Assembly: GCA_963789565.1 (NCBI GenBank)
Contig: CAWBKX010000002.1
Span: 1,240,001 to 1,304,000 of the forward strand
Length of the DNA stretch: 64,000 nt
Reading direction: 5' to 3'
Origin: CALAGB01 sp963789565
Lineage (GTDB): Bacteria > Chloroflexota > Chloroflexia > Thermomicrobiales > Thermomicrobiaceae
Position numbers and translations under genes: made by a program. Below are positions 34,972 to 44,486 of the stretch, piece after piece. How positions within the stretch are numbered: position 1 is the stretch's first letter; each line of letters opens with the position of its first letter. Under the pieces are notes generated by a model, which saw only the letters and a list, made by a program, of their open reading frames with translations, ran no database searches and was not told where the DNA came from.

Positions 34972-35108
34972 AGAACGTGGGCCGACATGCGCGCCGTGAC
35001 ACTGGCCTACCTCGCCGGATCGTCCGGAAGCCGTAGTACACTAGGGGTTGCGCCACGGGCGGTGGGCAATCGGGCGGTTCGGGTTGCGCCGACACTGGAG
35101 GAAAACGA

Positions 35109-35498
35109 GTGAGCTATTTCTTGAAGACGGATCGGGGCGCTCACGCTCCGGAGATCGACGCCTCCGAGGGCGAGACGATCCTCGACCGTGGGCGACATGA
35201 AGGCCGACGCGTGGTCGAGGTCTTCGTGATGCATCCGGATGGACGCGTCGATCGCTATGAGGAACGCACGCGTCGCAGGCTCGGCAGCAACGCCATCAGC
35301 AGCCGCACCTGGCTTTGCCAGACCTATCACGCTGAGAGCTCGGAAGCCTGGGGTGACGACCGCTACATTCCGACCCCGGAAGAAGAGATTCAATCAACCG
35401 ATCCAGCCCCGCACGCTGTTGTTTTGGTGTTGACCGGCGCCGAGGGGGACTCTCAGAACATCGTCGAACAGCTTTCGAGTTTGAGCTCACACTCCTGA
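35109..35498 (+). CDS. Conserved-looking small protein of unknown function
   Basis: The 129-residue protein starts at a GTG with a strong GGAGGAAAA site upstream. It is acidic and hydrophilic, with strands such as VVEVFVMHPDGRVDRYEER, and it lacks a signal peptide or membrane segment. No family is recognised. A TACACT box near 35038 may be its -10. It is followed by gamma-glutamyltransferase on the same strand. Confidence 0.6.
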   Translation: MSYFLKTDRGAHAPEIDASEGETILDRGRHEGRRVVEVFVMHPDGRVDRYEERTRRRLGSNAISSRTWLCQTYHAESSEAWGDDRYIPTPEEEIQSTDPAPHAVVLVLTGAEGDSQNIVEQLSSLSSHS

Positions 35499-35616
35499 TC
35501 GAGTCGCCATCGCCACCCATTTCGTCGCGTCACTGCCCGCTACGCCAGTCGCACCACCGTTTTCGCCGATTGCGAACCGCGACCGCCATCGCACGCTTCC
35601 CCGGAAGGAGCCCAAC

Positions 35617-37344
35617 GTGATCGTGATCCCGGAGCCACCGCGCCGCACCAGCCACCGACCTCCGATTCAGGCACGCCATTACGTGGCGGCATCCGGACAC
35701 TATCTGGCGACGGCCGCCGCCATGCGCATTTTGGCGAAAGGTGGCAACGCCATCGATGCCGGAGTCGCCGCGGGGATCTGCATCAACCTCCTGCTGCCGG
35801 ATCTGACCAGCTTCGGTGGCGTAGCGCCAATCATCGTCTTTCACAAGCGGAGCGGTGAGCTGCGTTCGATCAGTGGGCTTGGCTGCTGGGGCAAGGATGC
35901 CAACATCGATGTTTACCAGCGCGAAGAGAACGGCGAGATCCCGATCGGTGCGCGCCGTTCGATCGTCCCTGGCGCCGCCGACTCCTGGCTGACCGCTCTG
36001 GCGCGCTATGGACGCCTCAGCTTCGAAGAGGTCGTAACGCCCGCTATCGAGCTGTGCGAGCAGGGCTTTCAAGTCTACCCGTCACTCCATCGCAACATCG
36101 CCAAAGAGGCCGACGCCATTCGTCGCTGGCCCTCGACGTCGTCGATCTTCCTCCACGAAGACGAGGCGCCGCAGGTCGGAGACGTCCTGATTCAGCGAGA
36201 TTTGGCCAACACCTTTCGCCGCATGATCGCCGCCGAGCAGGCCGCCAGCGGACGCGGACGGGCAACGGCCATCGAAGCGGCCCGTGATGAGTTCTACAAG
36301 GGAGACATCGGAAAGCAGATTGCCGAATTCATCTCTGCCGAGGGCGGCTTCATGACCGAAGCGGATCTGGCTGACTTCCACGTCGATGTCGAGGAACCGG
36401 TGCATAGCCAGTACATGGGGGTGGATGTCTACGCCACTGGACCGTGGAGCCAGGGACCGGTCATCCCGCAGACGCTCAACATCCTTGAAGGCTACGATCT
36501 GGTCGACATAGGCCACAACACCGCCGACTACGTCCACTTGATCAGCCAGGCACTGAACCTCGCGTTTGCCGATCGGGAAGCCTATTATGGCGATCCAAAG
36601 TTCGTCGACGTGCCGCTCGAAACGCTCCTGTCCAAAGACTATGCGGCACGCCAGCGATCGCGAATCAAGCCACATCAGGCCTTCCCGGAGATGCCTGAGC
36701 CGGGATTGGCCGCACGAGCGTCTGCCTTGCACGCAGGCGATTTGGCGACGCCGATGCAGCCCGACACGAGCTATGTCTGCGTGGTGGATGAGGAGGGCAA
36801 CGCTTTCTCAGCAACCCCGAGCGACGGCATCGGCAGCACGCCGATCGTTCCGGGTCTTGGGCTGATCTGCTCCGGCCGTGGGTCGCAGAGCTGGCTCGAA
36901 CCGGAACACGCGTCATCACTGCAAGGCGGCAAGCGACCGCGCCTCACGCCGAACCCTGCCATGGCTTTCAAGGACGGGCGGCTCTTCATGCCGTTCGGCA
37001 CGCCAGGTGCGGATATGCAGCCGCAATCGATGATTCAGGTCTTCCTGAACGTCGTTGAATTCGGTATGGATCCGCAGGAGGCCATTGAACAGCCACGCTT
37101 CGGCACCTTCAGTTATCCGGAGTCCTTCTGGCCGCATACGTACCGGCCGGGGTCGCTCAAGCTCGAAGCGCGCATCCACGCCGGCGTGGTTGATGAACTG
37201 CGATCTCGCGGGCATCAAATCGAAGTTTGGCCGGAATGGACGCGTATCGTCGGAAACGTCTGCGCCATTACGGTCGATCACGAACGGCAGACGCTCACCG
37301 GCGGTGCCGACGCGCGAGCCGAAGCCTACGCGGCGGGCTGGTAA
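35617..37344 (+). CDS. ggt: Gamma-glutamyltransferase family protein
   Basis: A 575-residue Ntn-hydrolase of the gamma-glutamyltranspeptidase family. The N-terminal half has GGNAIDAGVAAG; the predicted autocleavage site precedes the catalytic Thr in DTSYVCVVDEEGNA, and the acceptor/loop region has GSTPIVPG and a GTPGADMQPQ motif. Classical enzymes read TTH at the cleavage site; here it is TSY, as in GGT-like hydrolases, so activity on glutathione is uncertain. It lacks an export signal, unlike periplasmic GGT. The GTG at 35617 follows GAAGGAG. Confidence 0.88.
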   Translation: MIVIPEPPRRTSHRPPIQARHYVAASGHYLATAAAMRILAKGGNAIDAGVAAGICINLLLPDLTSFGGVAPIIVFHKRSGELRSISGLGCWGKDANIDVYQREENGEIPIGARRSIVPGAADSWLTALARYGRLSFEEVVTPAIELCEQGFQVYPSLHRNIAKEADAIRRWPSTSSIFLHEDEAPQVGDVLIQRDLANTFRRMIAAEQAASGRGRATAIEAARDEFYKGDIGKQIAEFISAEGGFMTEADLADFHVDVEEPVHSQYMGVDVYATGPWSQGPVIPQTLNILEGYDLVDIGHNTADYVHLISQALNLAFADREAYYGDPKFVDVPLETLLSKDYAARQRSRIKPHQAFPEMPEPGLAARASALHAGDLATPMQPDTSYVCVVDEEGNAFSATPSDGIGSTPIVPGLGLICSGRGSQSWLEPEHASSLQGGKRPRLTPNPAMAFKDGRLFMPFGTPGADMQPQSMIQVFLNVVEFGMDPQEAIEQPRFGTFSYPESFWPHTYRPGSLKLEARIHAGVVDELRSRGHQIEVWPEWTRIVGNVCAITVDHERQTLTGGADARAEAYAAGW

Positions 37345-37414
37345 CCCCCACAGTCACATCGATTGCTGGGCATAATCCGATCCCTATTGACGTTGTCTCT
37401 AGGGATCGTTTGGC

Positions 37415-38758
37415 TTGGCTCAGATTGAAAGAGTAATCGACTTGGCCGAAATCCGTCCCTTTCGCGGAATCACCTATGACACCAAGACGGTGGGAGGCCT
37501 GCATGAAGTCGTTGGCCCGCCGGAGGACGTCCCTTCGCCAGAGCAAGCAGCCATCATGGTCGAGGGGCATCCGCATCACGCCGTGCGACTCGAGATGAGC
37601 GATCCCGGACCGGGCGAGTGTTTCGTCTGTGCCGCGAACCTATTTCGGACCTGGGTCGATCAAGGCGTGCTGCAGCAGAGCGAAACTCCGGGCTTCTACG
37701 TCCACGAGCACGAATTCAGCTTCGATGGTGAACGACGGGTGCGGCGCGGCGTCTTCGCGGCGCTGCAACTGGCCGACTATCGCGAGCGCGTCGTGCTTCC
37801 CCATGAGAACACCATGGCGCACAACGTCGAGATCCGCACCGAACTGCTGCGTTCAGTTCGCGCCAATCTCAGTTCGGTCTACACCCTCATCCAGGATCGC
37901 GGCAAGCTAGAAGCCATGCTGGAAGCGGTCATCGGTGGTCCGGCCGACCAGGAGGGGGCCGACAGCGTCGGTGGCTATCACCGCATCTGGGCTGTGACCA
38001 ACCCATCATCGGTGCGCAACTTTCGAGACGCCATCTCCAAACACCAGCTCTTCATCGCGGACGGGCATCACCGCTACGTCGCCGCGCTTCGCTATCGCGA
38101 AGAGCTGCGCCGGGCGGGACTCGACTACCCGCAGGCGGACTGGACTCTGGCGTACATCACCTACGTCGACGATCCGGGCGTGCTGGTACTGCCGATCCAT
38201 CGCGTCGTTCAATCCCTCGATGGCGAGGATTGGGAAAGTATTCGCGCCCGTCTGATCCGCTATTACGACACGAGCAGTATCAAGCTATCACCAGAGTACG
38301 CGGAAGCGGAACTCGAGCAAGCCATCGAGGAGCTCAATCGCGACGAGGAGCCCCTTACCTACTTGATCCTGGAGCCGGGCGGCCAGAATCTTCTGCGACT
38401 CCACCTGCGCGATTGGGATGCCGTCTGCGATCTGATTCCAGACACGGCCGGCAGCACCGCCAGCCATCTGGACGTCACGGTCTTCGACTGCGTCATTCTG
38501 CGGGACGTCCTCGGGTTCAGCAGCGATCAGGTCGAGCGGAACGTCGAGTTCACCAAGGACGTTGCCATCGCATTCGAGGAGGTCCGCTCCGGTAGCGCCG
38601 TCTTCGCCGGTTTCGTGCGTCCGACGAGCCTTTCGACGCTCCTGACCGTGGCGCGGGCCGGTGGCCGCATGCCTCAGAAATCAACCTACTTTTACCCCAA
38701 GATCCCGATCGGCCTGCTCATGCGCGATCTGCTGGATGAGTCGGAACTGGGAGAATGA
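37415..38758 (+). CDS. DUF1015-family protein (SerK-like)
   Basis: A 447-residue DUF1015 protein. It opens with IRPFRGITYD, has the ParB-like motif IADGHHRYVAALRYREE in the middle and ends with RMPQKSTYFYPKIPIGLLM, all typical of the family. Some archaeal relatives are free-serine kinases, but the bacterial role is uncertain. It starts with a TTG at 37415 with a weak AGGGATCG upstream. A REP-like hairpin follows its stop. Confidence 0.8.
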   Translation: MAQIERVIDLAEIRPFRGITYDTKTVGGLHEVVGPPEDVPSPEQAAIMVEGHPHHAVRLEMSDPGPGECFVCAANLFRTWVDQGVLQQSETPGFYVHEHEFSFDGERRVRRGVFAALQLADYRERVVLPHENTMAHNVEIRTELLRSVRANLSSVYTLIQDRGKLEAMLEAVIGGPADQEGADSVGGYHRIWAVTNPSSVRNFRDAISKHQLFIADGHHRYVAALRYREELRRAGLDYPQADWTLAYITYVDDPGVLVLPIHRVVQSLDGEDWESIRARLIRYYDTSSIKLSPEYAEAELEQAIEELNRDEEPLTYLILEPGGQNLLRLHLRDWDAVCDLIPDTAGSTASHLDVTVFDCVILRDVLGFSSDQVERNVEFTKDVAIAFEEVRSGSAVFAGFVRPTSLSTLLTVARAGGRMPQKSTYFYPKIPIGLLMRDLLDESELGE

Positions 38759-38786
38759 CGGAGCTCTCATCCCCGGCCCTCCTGTC

Positions 38787-38857
38787 CCTCACTGATTCGC
38801 CCTCCAGTGGAGGGCGAATCGGTGAGGGTGTTGGCGCCTCGGCGCCGGATGAGGGCC
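38787..38857. repeat. REP-like palindromic element (copy 2)
   Basis: A near-perfect hairpin of about 19 bp (38787-38827, loop AGT) is followed by GGCGCCTCGGCGCCGGATGAGGGCC. The second module matches copy 1 near 13942. It lies between the DUF1015 and mutS genes. Confidence 0.6.
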
Positions 38858-38945
38858 AATCCACCTCCACCAACTCGCTCACTTGTTGGTAAGCTGTAGC
38901 CGCGGCCGCGCGTCGACACCCACATGAGCAGGAGCGCTGACAGCG

Positions 38946-41563
38946 ATGAGTACGCCGATCCGACGGCAGTACCTCTCAATCAAGCGTCAATATCCGGACG
39001 TCATCGTCTTCTTCCGCCTCGGCGATTTCTATGAAACGTTCGATGAGGACGCCAAGATCGCATCGCGGGTCCTCGATATCACCCTGACCTCCCGCAGTGG
39101 CATGGGCAAAGAGAATCGGGTGCCGATGGCAGGTATCCCGTACCATGCGGCTGAGGGGTACATCGGTCGCTTGATCGCCGCGGGGCATAAGGTGGCCGTC
39201 GTCGAGCAGGTCAGTTCGCCCAACGGACGCGATCTGGTCGAACGCAAGGTTACCCGCGTCGTGACGCCAGGCACTGTCACCGATCCGTCGATGCTGGACG
39301 GCACCAACAACCGCTACATCGCCGCGGCCCTGGTCGAAGGGAGTCGCGCGGGACTCGCGGTCGCCGACCTCTCAACGGGCGAATTCGCCACGACCGAGAT
39401 CAATGCCATCGACGGCGCTGCTGCTCTCGCCAGTCTTGGGCGCGAGTTCCTGCGCATCGGACCGGCCGAGATCGTCGTTCCCGAGCGAGACGGAGACGAG
39501 CCCGACCGACTGGCTCCGCATCTCCCGGCACATGCGTTCGTCAGCTCGCTGCACAGCCGTTGCTGGCGCCTCAAAACAGCGAGTGATGAACTGATGCGCC
39601 ACTTCGAGGTCGAGGCACTCGACGCTTACGGCTGCGCCGGAAAGCCGTTTGCCACCCGCGCCGCCGGTGCGCTGCTGCAATATCTCGCCGAAACTCAGCT
39701 TGGCAGCGTGGGGCAGATCGTTGATCTGGTCACCTACAGCCTCGATCGTCACATGACGCTCGATTCGCAGACGCTGCGCAATCTGGAACTGATCGAGACG
39801 AGTCGCGGCGATCGCAGCCACTCACTCCTGAGCGTTCTCGATTGCACGCGCACGTCCATGGGAGCACGCCTGCTGCGACGCTGGGTCGGACAGCCACTCC
39901 TCGACGTCGCGGAGATAGACGGTCGGCTGGGCGTCGTCGGCTTTTTCGTGGATCAAACGCTGATCCGTGCCAGATTGCGAGAGGCGCTGGGAGCGGTTTC
40001 CGATGTCGAGCGGTTGATCAATAGGGTGGTCACCGGTGCCTCCGGACCGCGTGAGCTGCGCTCGCTCGGCACGTCGCTGCAACAACTCCCGTCGATCAAC
40101 CAGATTGTCGAATCGAGAGAACGCCCTGCTGGACTGGCTCGGATGCCGGATTGTAGTCAGGCGGCGCGACTCATCGCTGACGCACTGGTAGACGATCCGC
40201 CGGCGGTCCTCGGAGCGGGTCAGTCGATGCGTGCCGGTTACAGCGCCGAGCTGGATGCGCTGCGTCGCTCGTCGCACGACGCGCGCGAGTGGATCGCCGG
40301 GCTCGAACAGTCCGAGCGAGAACGCTCCGGCATCAAGTCCCTCAAGGTGGGCTACAACAAGGTCTTCGGCTACTACCTGGAGATCAGCCACGCCAACTCC
40401 GGATCGATTCCCGAGCATTACCAGCGCAAGCAGACGTTGGTCAACGCCGAGCGCTACATCACGCCGGAACTCAAAGAGTACGAGAGCAAGGTCCTCAACG
40501 CCGAAGAACGCATCGCCGAACTCGAGGGTCAGGTCTACCGCCAGCTGTTGGCGCAAGTCGCGGCCGCCGCCCAGCCGATACGCCAGGCCGCGGTTGATCT
40601 TGGTCGACTTGACGTCTTCGCCGCGCTAGCTGAGGTCGCCGTTCGACACGGATACGTCCGACCCGAAGTCGACGACGGCACCACGCTCAGAATCACCGAG
40701 GGGCGACATCCGGTCGTCGAAGACTCGCTCGAGCCAGGTCAATTCGTCTCCAACGATGTCTCGCTCGATACCGGCGAGGAGCAGATCGCCATTCTGACGG
40801 GGCCGAACATGGCGGGCAAGTCGACGTACCTGCGGCAGGTGGCCTTGATCGTTCTGCTGGCGCAAATCGGCTCCTTCGTCCCTGCCGAAAGCGCCCACAT
40901 CGGGCTGGTTGACCGCATCTTCACCCGCATTGGCGCTCAGGACGACATCACGTCGGGGCAGAGCACGTTCATGGTCGAGATGGTTGAGACGGCCTCCATC
41001 CTGCATCACGCCACTGAGCGCTCGCTGGTGGTGCTGGACGAGATCGGACGCGGAACCAGCACCTATGACGGCCTGGCCATCGCCCGAGCCGTGGTCGAGC
41101 AGCTCCACAACAGCAGCCGCCTCGGCTGTCGCACACTTTTTGCGACCCATTACCACGAGCTGACCGAGCTCGAGAGAGTGCTGCCGCGCGTGCGCAACTA
41201 TCGCGTCGACGTGCTTGAAGAGGGCGACTCAGTCATCTTCCTGCACCGTGTGGTGCGGGGCGGAGCCGACCGCAGCTATGGAATCCACGTAGCTCAGCTG
41301 GCGGGAATGCCCAAGTCCGTGGTGAGACGTGCCCGAGAGATCTTGCAGGATCTCGAAGATGGCGCTCCAGGCAAAGCGGAGCGATCGCGCCGTCGCGAGA
41401 CGATCGGGAAGACGGCGGAGGCGCCCCTGCAGTTGACCTTCTTCGGTGCACCGGATCCCGTGGTCGAGGACTTAAAAAGCTCGACGTCGAAGGGCTCTCA
41501 CCGTTGGAAGCGCTCACGGCCCTCTTCGAGCTGCAACGCAAGGCGTCCAATGGTGCTGGTTAG
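38946..41563 (+). CDS. mutS: DNA mismatch repair protein MutS (frameshift near C-terminus)
   Basis: MutS binds mispaired DNA and uses ATP. The mismatch-binding loop FFRLGDFYETF is near residue 25; Walker A GPNMAGKST, FMVEMVET and VLDEIGRGTS are at 620-700, and TLFATHYHELT follows. After VVEDL the zero frame switches to an Arg/Ser-rich tail that runs to 41648 over murF. One A short of a six-A run (41474-41478) explains it: the -1 frame gives KKLDVEGLSPLEAL then ALFELQRKAS and stops at 41563, the normal ending. The listed end assumes the corrected frame (about 872 residues). It may be a sequencing error, a true indel or slippage. Only the last ~28 residues change. Confidence 0.93.
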
Positions 41564-41640
41564 ATTGGCACAACGGGATTCACGTCACTCACGACGTCAA
41601 CGCATCCTCGAGACGGGCCACGGCGCTGGAAGGGAAGTGC

Positions 41641-43083
41641 ATGTTTAGTCTGGTTGACCTCCTGATAGCCGCTGGATCCGAGCAAATGATCAATTCGCTC
41701 GATGCGAGGTTGTCGGACGTCAGATTCAGTGGTGCGGCCATCGATTCTCGGCTCGCCCAGCCAGGTGAATTGTTCGTCGCGCTGATCGGCGAACGGACCG
41801 ACGCGCACCAATACGTCGACGCCGCCTTCGAACACGGAGCGACGGCAGCACTGGTGCGCCGGGAATCGCTCGGGTCGCTCAAGCTCAGTCCCAATCGAAC
41901 TGTCTCCATCCTTGACGGCTCGCACAACCCAATCCCCGGATCGCCGTCCCTTCTGCTCGTTCCCGCGGATGACCCACTTCAAGCGCTTCACCGGCTGGCG
42001 GCCAACCATCGGGCCAAATTCGATCCGCAGCTGGTGGGCATCAGCGGCAGCGTCGGCAAGACATCGACGAAAGAGGCAACCGCGGCCGTGCTGCAACAGC
42101 GCTTCAACACGTTGAAGACTCCCCGCTCCTACAATAGTGAGAGCACGATGCCGCTCACGATCCTGCAGATGTCGGCGGAGCATCAAGTGGCCGTCATTGA
42201 GATGGGGACCTATGGTCCTGGTGAGATCGCGCTCCTGGCGACTATTGCTCTCCCCACCATCGGCATCGTCACCAACGTCGGTATTGCCCACATGGAGCGC
42301 ATGCTCACGATCGAGACAATCGCCAGGGCCGAAGGCGAGCTCATCGATGCGCTGCCGGACGACGGTGTCGCCATCCTGAACTATGACGACGACCTGGTGC
42401 GCGCCATGACGACGCGAACACAGGCCCGCCCCTTCTTCTTCGGCCTGAATCCTTCAGCCGACGTTTGGGCCGATCGGGTCGAGAGTCACGGCTTTGACGG
42501 CGTCACACTGCGCGCGCATCACGGCGACCAGGTTGCGGACTTGCGCATCCCGCTGATGGGTAAACACCACGCGTACACCGCGTTGGCCGCCGCGTCAGCC
42601 GGTCTCGTTCTCGGGATGAACTGGGACGAGATTGCCGCCGGTCTCGAGACCTGCGGGGAGCGCCTGCGTTTCGTTGCCGTCTCCGGACCCAATGGTTCGA
42701 TCATCCTGGACGACACCTACAACGCCAGTCCGGTCTCCTGCAACGCGGCGCTCGATCTGCTGCACGAGCTCGAAGGACGGCACATCGCCGTTTTCGGCGA
42801 CATGTACGAGCTCGGTCCAGTCGAGGAAGAGGCGCACCGAGAGGTCGGCCGGCACGCCGCGCGGACGGTCGAGGTCCTTTTCACGGTCGGACCGCGCGCG
42901 CGCTGGATTGCCGACGAGGCCCGTAAGGCGGGCATGACGGGTGACATCGTGGCGCTCGATGACAAGCAGGCGGCAGTTGACGCGTTGGGGCCGAAACTTG
43001 GAGCGGGCGACTATGTGCTGGTGAAGGGCGCGCGCGGCATGGAGATGGAGACTGTCGTCGCCGCGCTACATGGGCTGGCATGA
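41641..43083 (+). CDS. murF: UDP-MurNAc-tripeptide-D-alanyl-D-alanine ligase
   Basis: A 480-residue Mur ligase making the pentapeptide precursor of peptidoglycan. It shows IDSRLAQPGELFVAL, Walker A GISGSVGKTSTKE, NSESTMPLTIL (typical of MurF), the EMGTYGPGEI motif and DDTYNASPVSCNAAL. These distinguish it from MurE. It is likely active in the cytosol. The ATG at 41641 is 77 bp after the corrected mutS stop. Murein genes are otherwise not adjacent, though the next two genes form a separate TPP enzyme. Confidence 0.93.
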   Translation: MFSLVDLLIAAGSEQMINSLDARLSDVRFSGAAIDSRLAQPGELFVALIGERTDAHQYVDAAFEHGATAALVRRESLGSLKLSPNRTVSILDGSHNPIPGSPSLLLVPADDPLQALHRLAANHRAKFDPQLVGISGSVGKTSTKEATAAVLQQRFNTLKTPRSYNSESTMPLTILQMSAEHQVAVIEMGTYGPGEIALLATIALPTIGIVTNVGIAHMERMLTIETIARAEGELIDALPDDGVAILNYDDDLVRAMTTRTQARPFFFGLNPSADVWADRVESHGFDGVTLRAHHGDQVADLRIPLMGKHHAYTALAAASAGLVLGMNWDEIAAGLETCGERLRFVAVSGPNGSIILDDTYNASPVSCNAALDLLHELEGRHIAVFGDMYELGPVEEEAHREVGRHAARTVEVLFTVGPRARWIADEARKAGMTGDIVALDDKQAAVDALGPKLGAGDYVLVKGARGMEMETVVAALHGLA

Positions 43084-43178
43084 CTGAAAACTCTCGACGC
43101 GTTGGTCGCCCGTCGCGTTTAGACGGCTATACTGGCGGGGTCGGCGTGAAGACTGGTGATAACGGAGAGGGTGTCTGA

Positions 43179-43688
43179 GTGGGCTGGGCGGAAACGGCGG
43201 TGCAATCCCTGATCGATAACGATGTGCGAGTCGTCACGTACGTGCCGGACAACGTCCTCATTCCCTTGATCTCCGGATTCAAGGCTGACGACCGCTTGAC
43301 CGTCTTCTCGGCCACTCGTGAGGAAGAGGCCATCGGAATCGCCTGCGGCGCCTATCTCGGAGGTTCACGCGCGCTGGTGATGATGCAGAGCAGTGGTTTC
43401 GGCAACATTCCGAACGCGCTCGCTTCTCTCGCGACACCCTATCAGATCCCTGTTTTGATGATCATCTCGGAGCGCGGCTCGTTGGGCGAATATAACTCAG
43501 TACAGGTGCCAATCACGCGCGTCATCCGCCCGACGCTCGATGCGCTGGGCATCCCGCACTTCACGTTGAACCGCGAGGACGAGGTCGGGTTTGTCGTGCC
43601 GCGCATGGCATCACAGTGCTTCAACACGCAGACCCCCGCCGCCATCATCCTCTCCCCATTGCTGACCGGTGGCAAGCTAGACCGCTGA
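43179..43688 (+). CDS. TPP-dependent decarboxylase, alpha-type subunit (sulfopyruvate decarboxylase-like)
   Basis: A 169-residue PYR-type thiamin diphosphate domain. It has VVTYVPDNVLIPL, the conserved Glu in TREEEAIGIACG, MQSSGFGNIPNAL and ERGSLGEYNSVQ. Split enzymes of this type include sulfopyruvate decarboxylase (ComD/ComE) and phosphonopyruvate decarboxylase. The GTG at 43179 follows GGAGAGGG, and a TATACT box lies at 43128-43133. It pairs with the next gene. Substrate cannot be fixed from sequence. Confidence 0.8.
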   Translation: MGWAETAVQSLIDNDVRVVTYVPDNVLIPLISGFKADDRLTVFSATREEEAIGIACGAYLGGSRALVMMQSSGFGNIPNALASLATPYQIPVLMIISERGSLGEYNSVQVPITRVIRPTLDALGIPHFTLNREDEVGFVVPRMASQCFNTQTPAAIILSPLLTGGKLDR

Positions 43689-43744
43689 CGTCGATTTCCT
43701 TGAACGAGATCAGAGCGATCCCGCATGAACGGAGTGAGACGCGC

Positions 43745-44341
43745 ATGACTGTCCAGGCTCGTTTTGGCGGCGAGGTGATGAACCGGCTCGACCTTACCAA
43801 GCGGCTTGTCGCCCGACTCGAACGTGGTGAAGTAGTGGTCGGCGGCATCGGCAACTCCAACTTCGATCTCGTAGGTGCCGGTGAGCGTGCCGAGAACTTC
43901 TACATGCTGGGTAGCATGGGCATGGCCGTGCCGATCGGGATGGGAATCGCATTGGCTCAGCCCAATCGTCGCGTCTTCGTCCTGGATGGAGACGGCTCGT
44001 TGCTGATGGACCTCGGTTGCCTGGCAACGGTGGCTCAGGTGGCCGCGAAAAATCTGACCATCGTCGTCTGGGACAACGCCGCCTATCAGATCACGGGCGT
44101 GCAGGAATCCCCCACGGCCGACCGGACCGACGTGGTTGCCGTCGCGCGGGGCGCCGGGATCGTTCACGCGGAGTGGGCGCGGGCCGAATCCCACTTCGTG
44201 ATGCTGGTGGATCAAGCGCTTGGCGAGGACGGCCCACATTTCATCGGCGCGCGCATCGACCGCTCACCCGGGCGTGCACGGCCGGAGCGAGACCCGGTGA
44301 TTCTGAAAGACCGGTTCATGCGCGGCATTGGGGTGAAGTAG
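43745..44341 (+). CDS. TPP-dependent decarboxylase, beta-type subunit
   Basis: A 198-residue PP-type thiamin diphosphate domain. The cofactor motif is LDGDGSLLMDLGCLATV then VVWDNAAYQITG, and the domain begins with GNSNFDL and MLGSMGMAVPIGMGIAL. It complements the PYR-type subunit 56 bp upstream, as in ComDE-type sulfopyruvate decarboxylase. I chose the ATG at 43745, where the conserved region starts. It is followed by a terminator and a REP-like element. Confidence 0.82.
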   Translation: MTVQARFGGEVMNRLDLTKRLVARLERGEVVVGGIGNSNFDLVGAGERAENFYMLGSMGMAVPIGMGIALAQPNRRVFVLDGDGSLLMDLGCLATVAQVAAKNLTIVVWDNAAYQITGVQESPTADRTDVVAVARGAGIVHAEWARAESHFVMLVDQALGEDGPHFIGARIDRSPGRARPERDPVILKDRFMRGIGVK

Positions 44342-44364
44342 GAGGATGGCAGTGGTCACGGCTG

Positions 44365-44486
44365 ATGGCCCTCACCCGGCTCGCTAGCTCGCCACCCTCT
44401 CCCGACGATCAGGAGAGGGTTTTTTAACGTTCGCCGGTCGTTCCCCTTCTCCTAGAATTGGGAGAAGGGGTTAGGGGATGAGGGCC
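44365..44486. repeat. REP-like element (copy 3) between convergent genes
   Basis: Starts near GGCCCTCACCC, includes the terminator above and a 10-bp hairpin CCCCTTCTCC/GGAGAAGGGG (44443-44470) and ends GGATGAGGGCC. The right end overlaps the stop of the minus-strand permease at 44471. It resembles copies near 13.9 and 38.8 kb. Confidence 0.5.
44395..44425 (+). terminator. Intrinsic terminator
   Basis: An 8-bp stem CCCTCTCC/GGAGAGGG with a 9-nt loop is followed by TTTTTT. It ends the decarboxylase transcript. Confidence 0.85.

Noticed and set aside
41479..41648. Zero-frame Arg/Ser-rich extension of MutS into murF
   Set aside because: The -1 frame reproduces the conserved MutS ending and stops at 41563 before murF; the extension is a frameshift product.
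43102..43133. Full sigma-70 promoter before the TPP decarboxylase
   Set aside because: TATACT at 43128 is good but the best -35 (TTGGTC at 43102) is 20 bp away, too far to call a complete promoter.
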